A stretch of DNA of 64,000 nucleotides from NCBI GenBank assembly GCA_018697195.1, contig CM031859.1:60198635-60262634 (forward strand), given 5' to 3'. Under the pieces are notes generated by a model that was not told the DNA's origin, ran no database searches, and saw only the letters and a program-made list of their open reading frames with translations. A program made the translations under genes and the position numbers. This document shows, piece by piece, positions 54,116 to 64,000 of the stretch. Origin of the DNA: Certhia americana (taxonomy: Eukaryota; Chordata; Aves; Passeriformes; Certhiidae). How positions within the stretch are numbered: the first letter of the stretch is position 1; each line of letters begins with the position of its first letter.

Positions 54116-57100
54116 GTACTCTACTAATGCTGGTGGTTACTGAACTTTAACTATAGCAAAATTTCTGAAAAAAAAAATTTGTTTTTCTAAGCATTTGGAG
54201 CATGAAAGCATAGAAAAAGTCTACATGAAGAACATTCAGATAAGCTGCACTGAAGGGCCATAACTGATTCCTCTACATAATGTTTGTTTTTCTTTTATTA
54301 ATTTTTTCCTTGATGTTCAGAACATTTGATAAAATAGCCTACATATTAAGGCAACAAATATTCCTTAATGTAGTTTAAAAATACTGTATTACTGATTTAT
54401 TTGAAGAAACTGTAAAGAAAAATTACAGCTAGTGTTTCAGAAGAATCTCTACAACCATTTAACATTTACACCTCTTCTTTCTTTAGAAGAAACTGAAAAG
54501 GAAACCTACTAGAATTCATAGCGCAAGGTACAAAGCAGTGGAAAAACATATTTTACCTGAAGACATCATCTAGGGAAGTAACAATAGCTACTCTTATTGT
54601 CAATTTTATAGATAAACTGAAGCCCAGAGAATTTACTCCCTGTGATGACATCTTAAAGCTCAGGACATTCTGGAAGAAGACAGTCAAAACTCTTGACTGA
54701 GCAAAACTCATTGAATAATCTTTTTGACCTTGATAGAAGTCAGTTGGCAGAAATTCTTCAGGATTTGATTATCTCCCTCTCCTACAGACAGCTTTTGAAT
54801 GCTCACACTTAAATATAGACATAAATATAGACATGCATACTTCTAAATAAACACCACTTACATCTGCTCTTGCTGGTAAAGCAATGCCCATATGATAATT
54901 CTGTCATGGAAAAAAAAATATTTTCAGTTACAGACTTTGACAAGGAGCGCAAAAATTTAAATGAGTGCTTCAGTTTGCCTGTTTACCAGATTAAACAGGT
55001 ATTCCTAAATGGTATCTGCTTCATGGAAGAAAGAAAATTAGACCGAGGCTGGATAAAGGCTATGTCTTGAACCTTCAATCTCCTCTATATCTACATACAA
55101 AGTGAAGACAAGATGTGAGCACTATCAGATGATAACTATGTGTTAAGATGTAAATGGCATCACAAGGTTGAAGCTAGAGGCCTTAAAACTGGATGAAGAA
55201 CACACAGAAATTCAAGCAGTAGAAAAGTTACGTCCTCATTTGGAAAAGAGTAGAACAATAATAAAATGAGCCTAATTTTCAAACTAAAATTGTTAGAAGC
55301 AAATGTGGACTATGATTAATAGAATATAAACACCTGAAATTCCTTTGCTGCCATGATTGCTTACTACTAATTAAGCAGATAATTTTTTCACACTCCATTT
55401 GCAGTAACATCTTCTGTTTGAAGTGTTGTGAAGATGTTGTGTTTGCCCAACACAAACACTTGTAAATTTCACTTTTTGATGGTTCTACACTTTGATCAAT
55501 TCAGTGCCTTTTATGACTTCAAGAAAACTGGATTTTAGAGACTTATGCAATTTCCTGAGAACTGTCCATATGAAACATTTAATGACCTCTAACTTTGGCT
55601 CTTTACACTGTTGTCCCTGTCACAGCTGAGGTGAGAAAAATAAAGCTATGGAAAAGTCATATCAAGGGTAAACACCAATATTGCTTCCTTTTGTGGCTGT
55701 GGTTCTTTATAAAATACTTGGACATAACTCATGGATGGCAAAGGTCTGAAGCACAGTTTGTTGATAGACCCACAATAAATGAAGAGGGAAGGAAGGATGT
55801 TTATAACAGAAGTCTGCTAGCTGTAAACTTAAAGCTCAAATCAGATTAATGACTTGGGATGTAGACTTTTAACTGATAAAAAAATTTGGAAGTCACTGTC
55901 ATATGATTACAGATTAAAATGGTAGCCACTCTCAAGATCAGTTTTATCTGGAAGGCATCCACTATGTTAACTGGCATTCTGCAGAGGCATACACCCACTA
56001 TCTGAGTATACGAGCAAAGGCTTTTAGGACAGCACAGGACAAACCAAGTACTAGCACAAAGTAAAACACCTGACACTAAAACTGAATCTCTGGTTCTAGA
56101 ACTTATTAGGGTTCATGCCTTCTTGATATTCTTCTAACAGAAAATTTTAGATCTTCAGACTTCCTTTTTAGATCACTTACTTTAATTAAGTCAAAGAGCT
56201 TTTTAGGCCACGTAGCTCAAAGAGATACGAGGGAATTATTCTGAAAAATACTGATTTCAAGCTCTGGGATGAGAACGCAAAAAATGTATACATAATAAAA
56301 CGTGCTTAGAAAACATTCTTGTGAAGAAAAGAAAAAAAAAAACCATGAACTCTTATTCTCCTCACAAAAAAGTGTTAATTAATGAGATGACTGAAAGCCG
56401 TAAACAAAAATCTAAAGAAGACATAAAACCCAGAGGAGGTTGTGAATTAACCTGACACTATCCACTTCACTACATAAATGCAATACTTAATAAGTACATA
56501 TATATATAGTGTCTCTTACAAATCACTAAACCTTTTGGCTAAGGTTGGCATTGCCTTTTGTCCTGAAAAGAGGGGGTGAACTCCACAGCTATAAAAGCTG
56601 GATCTCCTCACAGGCTGCCCCAGATCAGCCCCACAGGTTGCCTTTCCAAGCAGGGAGAGGATGGCAGACATCCAGGAACCAAGCAGCAGGCACACCTGTA
56701 GCAAGGCTTGGCTGAGAGGTCTCAGCAATCTGTCCCTGACTGCCCTTGTTTTCCCATAAGGAAGAGGGTGAACTGTCACCACTGCCCTCAGCCAGGTCTC
56801 TCCTACAGCTACCCCTGAGCATCACTGCCAACCAGTGATACAGCAGCAACAACATGCTGCCCCGACACCCAAATGACAGTCATACATAGGCTTAACCATT
56901 TACATAACCACAGACTATGAAATACACTAATAAATAAGGGCACACACAATATTCAAGATCAGAAAGGCTGACAGGACAATGCATTCCTCTCCAAAGCATG
57001 CACATAGCTGCCTCAGCCCAGCTTTCAAAATGGATCCTTCAGGCAGAAGGGCCCAGTTCAGGAAATCAGGGACTTGATCCATGAGGATCCAGGACTATGA

Positions 57101-57504
57101 AAATACAGATGATATGTCTTTGCAATCTCTCTCACTGCAAATCACTGATCCTTTATGAATTTTCAAACAAATAATGAATATTGGGAGAAAAAAATTGTCC
57201 AGCACAGTGAAGCAATAATCCATGGACATGAAACACATTCTGCATTTCTCTCCTCATTCAACTCTGAAGCTACAAGAAGACAGTAGCACAGTAAACAAGC
57301 CTCCTCCTCCTCCTCAACACACTTCAACTCATTCTTCCCACACACAGCTGCCACTATCATGCATATTTCAAAGCCTCCATCTGGGCTTGACAACTGTACC
57401 TTCCTTTCTTCCAGCCAACAGAAATACACGTCCCACTCAAACAGGCATGGATGATACTGTGCTGTTTATTTCAAAAAATAAGCTGTTCCACAAGTAGGTC
57501 ATGT

Positions 57505-57558
57505 GGGTGGAAGCCTCCATGCTAACCTACATGTTCACCGTGTAGGTTAGAGCCACCC
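57505..57558. repeat. Imperfect hairpin
   Basis: ctaacctaca (57522-57531) pairs with tgtaggttag (57541-57550) over a 9-base loop. Outside it, gggtgg (57505-57510) pairs with ccaccc (57553-57558) across an unequal bulge. It is not a tRNA or a clear microRNA precursor. Confidence 0.8.
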
Positions 57559-57859
57559 TGCATTCTTTTTTCCCTCTTTCCAGCTAGAAATTGTCTTCAG
57601 GCAGCATGTGAGGATTCATGGTACTTGTCCAGGCTGCTGAATGCCTGGTTCTTCTGCATAAACACCTACTGTTCGCAAAGGGATTAACTTCACAGTATAC
57701 ACCCAGCAGGTTCAACATTTCCCAGAGACTCTTCATTTATGCCACATATGCTACACAGTGCAGGTACACCTCCTTCTGTCCAGAAATATGTCCATAATTC
57801 CAACAGCTGTTGCAAATTGAGGATGTTCTGAACTCAGCATGTACACAGGCAGATCTCCA

Positions 57860-58440
57860 GTCTATGGCCTCATCTTTTTTCTCTTAAGGTCAACTTGCCT
57901 TGCTGGAGCTATGCCTCTTTAAGTGCTGCTGCAGCAATCACCCACTCTGCACCCACAGCAGCAGCCTACGTTCAACCATTTAAATAGCTATGTCTCTTCC
58001 TTCCTCCCTCATCAGCACCTTGTACTCAGATCACCCTTCCTGTACCATCAAATGCACTCGCCTACATCCAGCATGTAAACACACACCCTGCCTATTGTTC
58101 TGCAGTGGTTAGGGAGGCATAGGCTGAGGACAGTGCCTCTTGCAACACCAAGAAGGGCCAAAACTACCCCAGGCTGTGGTTCTTATCTTGGACAGCAGAA
58201 GGTGGGGCCAAAGCAGAGTTAGGTTGCTCCTTCTCCACCAAGGGGGTAGCATCTGGATTCATTCACACCTGAGGGCAATGTTGACACATTTCCCCTATCT
58301 TTGTGAACAGCAGCAGCAAGTGAGTCACCAGGTGAGACAGGGCAGACTGGAGGTGATGCTTACAGCCCGGGCAGAGCAGGTTGAATAGCTAGCCTCACCT
58401 CCAGCCCCACCCCGCAAAAAACCCCAAAGGCTGAATAGGA
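57860..58440. other. GC-richer pocket, no gene recognised
   Basis: Words such as ctgctgcagcaatcacccac, then gcacccacagcagcagccta and cagcagcagcaagtgagtca give a local GC rise. An 82-codon ORF (58140-58388) lies in it, but it has no start context, splice pattern or family resemblance that would support a gene. Confidence 0.4.
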
Positions 58441-60405
58441 GTAATCTGTCGGCAGCCTCTGGCCCACATCACCTCCTGAACCACCTGAGATTAATGGTGT
58501 TTTACATAGAAATTACTCAACTAAAGTAATTCCTAAGGGATTTTAATGACTACATGTCCAGCATACTTCAGTGTCATGTCTGCTGTGTTTGCATTTGGTT
58601 CAAATCACACTTCTCTGCAGAGAGAGGTGAGGCATAGTTACCAAATATTTCTTAAGAGCTTTAAGATCTTGTAATTAAAGGTACAATGGTAGTACAAAGG
58701 AATTTTAGTAAGACACTTTCTTATCAGAAGATGTGAATTTTTTTCAGAAGATATCTCTATATGTGTGTACTGCTTTTTTCTTGGAATAAGGAGAAGGTAC
58801 ACATGTAAGCATCCTTAAAGAGAATAGACAAGATTGATCATTTAGAATGGTTAATCAGCTGTTTATATGATTTACCTATGCTTTCTTTTGGGAAGACCAC
58901 CAAGGAGAAATACTACAAAGCAAACTCCAGTGGAAAGATACTTTCCACCAGTATACTCATTCATTTTAGGTCATATGGAAAAAGATGCGACCTAGATCTT
59001 CTGCCACTCTGCAGGCACTACCTGTCTTCCTACTTTAACAGCATTTCCAACAAACTGAGATATGGCCTTAATTTTCCTTAAGCTGATCATACAGGTTTAA
59101 AATTTTTTCTTTGGTATTTATCATAGTGCTTCGGAGGTCACCCAGGCATTTTATGCAGACTGCTGGTACACTTAATCATTTCAGTGTCTTCCTGCAGTAA
59201 ATCAGAAGACATTACATTAATAAAAGATGGATCTGTTCCAGGTCTGATTCAGAATGCTGAATCCCCATCTACCTGGCTTAGAAAGAGTTCTTTTAAAAGG
59301 TCAGTTTACTCTATGGAATTCTGAATATCAAGGATATGTCTTCTCTCACACAAGATATATACACTAGAGACCAGCACAAAGACACTGGAGTGATTCAGAA
59401 TGAGCACTCAAGGCTGTCGGTACCACAGCCTAGCCAGAGACCCTGTCTGAAAATACACCACTAAGATACAAGCACACCATGCAAATAAGTATCGCATAAA
59501 ACATGTTTGCCCCCATCATTACAGTTCTTTGCAAATATTGTTTTGTCATATTTACTTAGCACAAGAAACAAGAGGGACAAAATACAAGGTCTGCGAGGGA
59601 AAGACTTGCCAGCAGAGGACTTCTCTTGTACAATACTATTATTATTTGGTTCAGTCTTCAAAATACCTATTAATCCCTGCAATTAGGTTGTACATACTTT
59701 TTTTTTTCTTAAAAAAGAGAGAAAGGTAAAACAGTTGTTCAGTTATTTTCTGGGCTTGGATTTATCACATCCTCTTCTGACTCTCTTTCAAATTTAAGTT
59801 TGCATTGACAATTCTGCACAGCACAGGTACAATTCCTATGCAATAAGGTAATATTTATGATTAAGTCATAACTTTCAGTGTTATAGTCCTCTTGTGACAT
59901 CGATCTGGACTCTTTGTTAAAGGAAAATTTAACACATATTCAATTAATACCACTGACAAAATATTTCTGAATAACAATTTCTCACTGCAATGGCTGATTC
60001 CTTTGTAACATCGCTTCGTCCATTTTAATGAAGACAATCAAATGTTTGTTTTCACTTGATCAGTTCAACTGCACTGAAACCATGACTTTGAAATACTTTT
60101 TCTAAATCTTTTTCCCCACAAGAAATTGTGAGATTGATTTTTTTCTTCCCATCTGGAACAAATACATAATTTCTAAATTTACATTCACACCAGAAGAGGC
60201 ATTAAAAAAACCCCAAAACCCCCCAAAAAAACCAAACAGAAAAAAGCCTCCTTCGATATTTTATGTCTTATCTTGCAATGTGCTGAAAAATCACATACTT
60301 CTAAGTCACATGCATATATGGATGCTTTGTATGTCCCAGAACTGGGAGTCTGAGCTCAACTCCAGTGCAAACTAGGCAGAACACATGTAAATAATACAGA
60401 GAGAA

Positions 60406-60528
60406 TACCTTCCCATCATCTGTCAAAAGTAACACCAAAACACCCCTGTGTAGATCAAGATCTTTGCTACCTTCCCATTAGCTGCTGGAAGTAGTATCAA
60501 AATACCCCTATAGATCTGGACCTTTGTG
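60406..60528. repeat. Diverged tandem duplication, about 62-bp unit
   Basis: The copy at 60406 (taccttcccatcatctg, then accaaaacacccctg, then tagatcaagatctttg) is followed at 60468 by a related copy (taccttcccattagctg, then atcaaaatacccct, then tagatctggacctttg). The copies are visibly diverged, so this is an older local duplication. Confidence 0.8.
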
Positions 60529-61137
60529 AGATGCACTGACCTCCTGGGACATTTTATCATGAGGCAGTTGTGAACACTGGTTCCAGGGATGTGCCACACA
60601 GGTCAAACCCTGTGGCAGAGCCCGACTCTCTGACAGAAGTGGCATGGAGACCAAAGTGCTCCCATCATAACACAGCACCCAACCCTGTGTTCAGCACAGG
60701 AAGGCTAACCAGGCAGGATACAAACTCTAGGTGGGTCATACATTGAAGCATTCCTTGTTCCAAACATCACTTGACATCCTGGCTGACATGTCTTAAAAGG
60801 TATTGACTCTAAACCATTTAGTACAATCAGAATTTTATTTGTATTCACCTGGATTAGAGACAACCTGATTTTACACTTCTGCCTTTGCATGTGTCAACTG
60901 GGCATGTGTTCAGCCTTGCTCAAGGCTGGAAATGGGGGAGTGGAGCCATGGCAGGCTCATCTGTACCCCTGACAAAAATGAGTATGTTTGAGGAGAAAGT
61001 TACCACTGTGAAATGTATATTTCTCTCTTTCCTTACTCCTAAATTGCACCAGGTGTGTCTGCACGTAGCCAAAATTCACACCCACAAACAAGATATAAGT
61101 ACTTGTATATGTTCACATGAAAAGAAAAAAGAAAAAA

Positions 61138-61237
61138 NNNNNNNNNNNNNNNNNNNNNNNNNNNNNNNNNNNNNNNNNNNNNNNNNNNNNNNNNNNNNNN
61201 NNNNNNNNNNNNNNNNNNNNNNNNNNNNNNNNNNNNN
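61138..61237. other. Assembly gap (100 N)
   Basis: Exactly 100 N, the usual placeholder for a gap of unknown size. The left flank is gaaaaaagaaaaaa-type DNA and the right flank is a 42-bp poly(A) run, so sequencing or assembly failed in an A-rich low-complexity tract. ORFs spanning it are meaningless. Confidence 0.99.

Positions 61238-61279
<42 letters not shown>
61238..61279. repeat. 42-bp poly(A) tract at gap edge
   Basis: Uninterrupted A run directly following the N gap, continuing as gaaaagaaaaaagaag. Confidence 0.98.
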
Positions 61280-61281
<2 letters not shown>

Positions 61282-62998
61282 AAAGAAAAAAGAAGCTCCT
61301 TCTATTAACAGCTGACAAACTAATCAATGTTCAAAAATATTTCTGTCCATTTCATTGAAAGTGTTATATTTCAAACCTCAGAACAATTGTTAAAAGACTA
61401 ATTTTCTTATTAGGAAATATAAAATACAATTTAAATAATTTCGGCAACTCATTTCAAACAAATACATTACAAAAAAAAAAGATTGAAAATTTCTGAGTAA
61501 ATACTGATTGCTGATTCTGTACGTAATTTTGATTTTTCATGTTAAATGTTAGTTTTTACCAAGGGCTGGCTTCTGAATTGGAAATTTTATCATAAAAAAT
61601 TTGAATGGCAGACGACCAAGAAATGACAAGATTTTAACACCATAATAAACATTAAGATCATGATCCATTACACTTACACTTACAGGCTTTTTTTTCCCCG
61701 TAACCAGGATGCTTAAAAACTTGTTCAAAAACAGAAAGCAAAGCTAAGAGTCTTATGTAACAGCATAATTTCCAAACTGGTTTATTTAAGGCCACACCAG
61801 ACCAAGATCAAGTTTTTCTAATGGAAGATGGCCTATTTTTTATTGGTTTGGGTCTATACAAGATGCTTTACAAACACAAGAGAATGAATGACACTGAGTA
61901 GGCCCGGTATTTGGGAAGGAGAGGGTGAGAACACAGAAGAATACATGAGAGTGAATGCACTGGGAAGAAAGACAGTATGTGTGAATGGTGGGGAAGGAGT
62001 GTAAGGAGTACGTGGGGTAAGTGAGCACGTGATGGGAAAACACAGGCTTCTGGAAGGGCACTGGGTGTGCATCTGGAACTGCCATGCAGAGCTGAAAGAT
62101 CAAGGAGACTGTGCTGGGTTAGAAGATAGTAGAACAGGGAAAGAGATATCGGACAGGGGGATTCTTGTAAGAAAAAAAGGCAGAAAATATACTGATAGCT
62201 GACAGCAACTTGTAACTGAGGAGCCTGACAGGGTGATAAGAGGCACAAATGGATCAAGGCAAAGGGACAGCACTTTCACTGACAAAGCCAGCAGTGGATG
62301 GAAAGTCATCTCTTGCACACCCTCAAGAACATTCATATTTCTTTTATGTTGCAGGTTGAATTTTAAAATCAAGAAGTTCAGATCCCACTAGGCCAAATCC
62401 TCAAAGTGACAAAAGCTCTCTCCACCCTTTTCTAAAATGCATTGTCATAAAATGCATCTCATTATTTGAACTCAGCCTTGTAATTAATAGGGAACAAAAT
62501 AGCTTTGAAATATTTTGGAAATATTCAGTATTAATTGTAAGTAGCTTCTGCCCCAAACCACCAGAAAAAGAAAATAAAACTTAGCCTGAAATGACATATA
62601 AGTTAATACCACAGAATACAATCTATGGAAAACCAGAAGTGTACAGCTTCTGAAATTATACTGGCAATGAGTCGAGGAGATTTGAATGCTAATCTTCTAT
62701 AATAATATATTAGAATTAGAAACATCATTAGCTTCTTAATAAATGCAGGAATATCCCTTTCTAGTCACGGTAGGTCATGAGACAGCTGACCCTAAAGCTG
62801 TCTACGCTCTCCTGTCCTCTACAGTTGACACTGAAAAACTTGAACAGCATCTTGAACCACTGTAATCTTTGACCCATTGTTCATTAATTGGTCACCTAAA
62901 TTGACTTCAGTAGTAGCAGGCCAATTTACTCTGAGACGTGCACAGTGTATGGAGAGGCTATGGAACAAAGTAGCTCTTATGAACAGTTTGGTAAATAA

Positions 62999-63041
62999 CT
63001 ATATATATCAAATATGTATATATTATATATATACACACAAA
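62999..63041. repeat. AT/AC microsatellite
   Basis: ctatatatatcaaatatgta, then tatattatatatatacacac. The ORFs with Tyr/Ile runs on both strands are artefacts. Confidence 0.93.
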
Positions 63042-64000
63042 GATGTGCATCCACACTTGAACACACCGAATCCCTTTCAGCCTCCTGAATGTCCATTTTA
63101 GAAGTACAGTGCCATGCAGTTCCACACAGCAGAGGTGTTCATCGTGAATCATGTGTTCTTGGGACTCACTTCCTGGGACCTACTGGAATGCAAACAATTG
63201 TGTCTACAGCACAGTCCTTGGAACAGAGATAGAACAAGTAAACCCAGGTTAAGAAAGTTTTCACAGTATGGAGCTTCCATTTGTTTGTAAGCCTAAGTGA
63301 ACAGCAAATGGGGACCTCTGCATCTGTCAGTGCATATGGCTTCTAACTAGGGACAAGCTTTGCAAGCACCCTGTGCTGAGCAGAGCACGCTACGCCAAAC
63401 ACGTTTGCGCAGGGAAGTGGTGCTGTGGCACCAGTGCCCCCAGCCAGGGGGGCTGTGTGAGGAGAGCTGTGGGTGTGTGGGAGGAAGAAATGACAGAGAA
63501 GAGCAGGAAAGGAGGGAAGTCTGAGGGAGCTAACACAGGATGGTTTAGCCAAGAAATACCAGCTACTCCACCCCTTGCTTTCCCTCACTTTGTCCTCATA
63601 GCCAGCAGTCAAACACCTAAATGCCAGTTTGTCACAACGCAAGTCTGGTCAGCACGGTGTACTCTGTCACCTATGTGCCCCAGGTACAAAGTGCTGTCAT
63701 GTATGATTCCTGTTCTCTCTCACTTCCCTACTTCCTTTCTTTCTGCAGCTGAGCCTGCACAAGCACTGGCCTTAAACACCTTACATCTTACCTACGGGCA
63801 AGGGCCCTGCTGCCATGCCTCAGGAAGCTGCTTGCCCCAACACTAGCTGTATGAAATGCTTCCACCACTTCAGGCACAAGCTTGTTAAGCACCTCACAGG
63901 GAAAACATCCTTTTTGTATTCTTGCATTTTACCAACTCACATAGCAGCATTTAAAGTCAGCAGTTTCTTTTTCTTCCATTTGCATCTGATCAAGTACATT

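Larger units (their letters stand above)
36520..64000 (-). other. AIG1: AIG1 intron 1, partial (extends past window end)
   Basis: Everything above the exon 2 acceptor lacks a recognisable exon 1, which would encode the N-terminus and end in a Leu codon followed by GT. No strongly CpG-rich promoter-like island is visible either. The stretch is therefore read as intron 1, at least 27.5 kb long. It holds a plus-strand CR1 fragment at 38.36 kb, an A/C-rich repeat at 43.12 kb, a GC-richer unidentified block at 46.2-47.6 kb, a palindrome at 47.85 kb, a CR1 tail at 51.7 kb, a solo LTR at 53.6 kb and an N gap at 61.1 kb. The stretches 38.7-43.1, 48.0-51.6, 54.2-57.4 and 61.3-64.0 kb show only ordinary AT-rich DNA and a few modest GC-rich pockets. 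Confidence 0.7.

Noticed and set aside
60885..61358. 157-codon plus-strand ORF and its antisense partner
   Set aside because: Both run across the 100-N gap and the adjoining poly(A) run, so the frames are not real.
63373..63846. 157-codon plus-strand ORF at the window end
   Set aside because: It lies in a GC-richer pocket that has few stops by composition. An antisense ORF overlaps it, and no conserved motif or signal was seen.
36520..64000. AIG1 exon 1 and promoter search
   Set aside because: No segment matching the expected WKFLTFIDL end followed by GT, and no strong CpG island. The GC pockets at 40.7, 46.2, 57.9 and 63.4 kb are too small and lack the motif.
1..64000. CRISPR arrays, tRNA or rRNA genes, prokaryotic operons
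   Set aside because: No regularly spaced direct repeats, no cloverleaf-type sequence and no rRNA-like stretch seen. The only tRNA-like match is the complementary primer site at 29170.

Overview
This window is non-mobile vertebrate nuclear DNA, almost certainly from a bird. It is AT-rich and intron-dense. It has no operon-like ORF packing, and its interspersed repeats are avian in character: truncated CR1 LINE 3' ends in both orientations, a long terminal repeat of a type widespread in bird genomes, and decayed ERV-L-like retroviral sequence. The species cannot be fixed from sequence alone.

The only gene I can support is AIG1 (androgen-induced gene 1, a multi-pass membrane lipid hydrolase), on the minus strand. 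Two internal coding exons are unambiguous. Exon 2 (36364-36519, 52 codons) and exon 3 (26027-26128, 34 codons) are both phase 0, with canonical AG acceptors and GT donors. Together they encode about residues 48-133 of a roughly 240-residue protein. By recalled alignment to the human protein, the two residues reported as catalytic (Thr43 and His134) lie just outside these exons, in exon 1 and at the first codon of exon 4. I could not find exon 1 above 36.5 kb or exon 4 below 26 kb, so both probably lie beyond the window. The window is therefore a large part of intron 3 (1-26026), all of intron 2 (26129-36363) and a large part of intron 1 (36520-64000).

Intron 3 holds CR1 remnants near 1.4, 7.0, 10.2 and 21.0 kb, polypyrimidine-rich DNA at 15.1 and 19.3 kb, and TG/TA microsatellites. 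Intron 2 holds the most complex structure. This is an ERV-L-like composite at about 28.4-31.6 kb, with a broken integrase on the minus strand and a tRNA-Leu-type primer binding site on the plus strand, plus two diverged copies of an LTR-like block. A fresh 49-bp tandem duplication lies at 32.6 kb. Intron 1 holds a CR1 fragment at 38.4 kb, A/C-rich simple repeats, an unidentified GC-richer block at 46.2-47.6 kb, a 27-bp near-perfect palindrome at 47.85 kb, a CR1 tail at 51.7 kb, a solo LTR at 53.6-54.1 kb and a 100-N assembly gap inside a poly(A) tract at 61.1 kb.

I found no CRISPR array, RNA gene, gene cluster or new functional system. Nearly all ORFs over 60 codons are chance frames in intron or repeat DNA. 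The items most worth a second look are the contradictory strand signals in the ERV-L composite, the palindrome, the young tandem duplication and the unidentified block at 46-47.6 kb.
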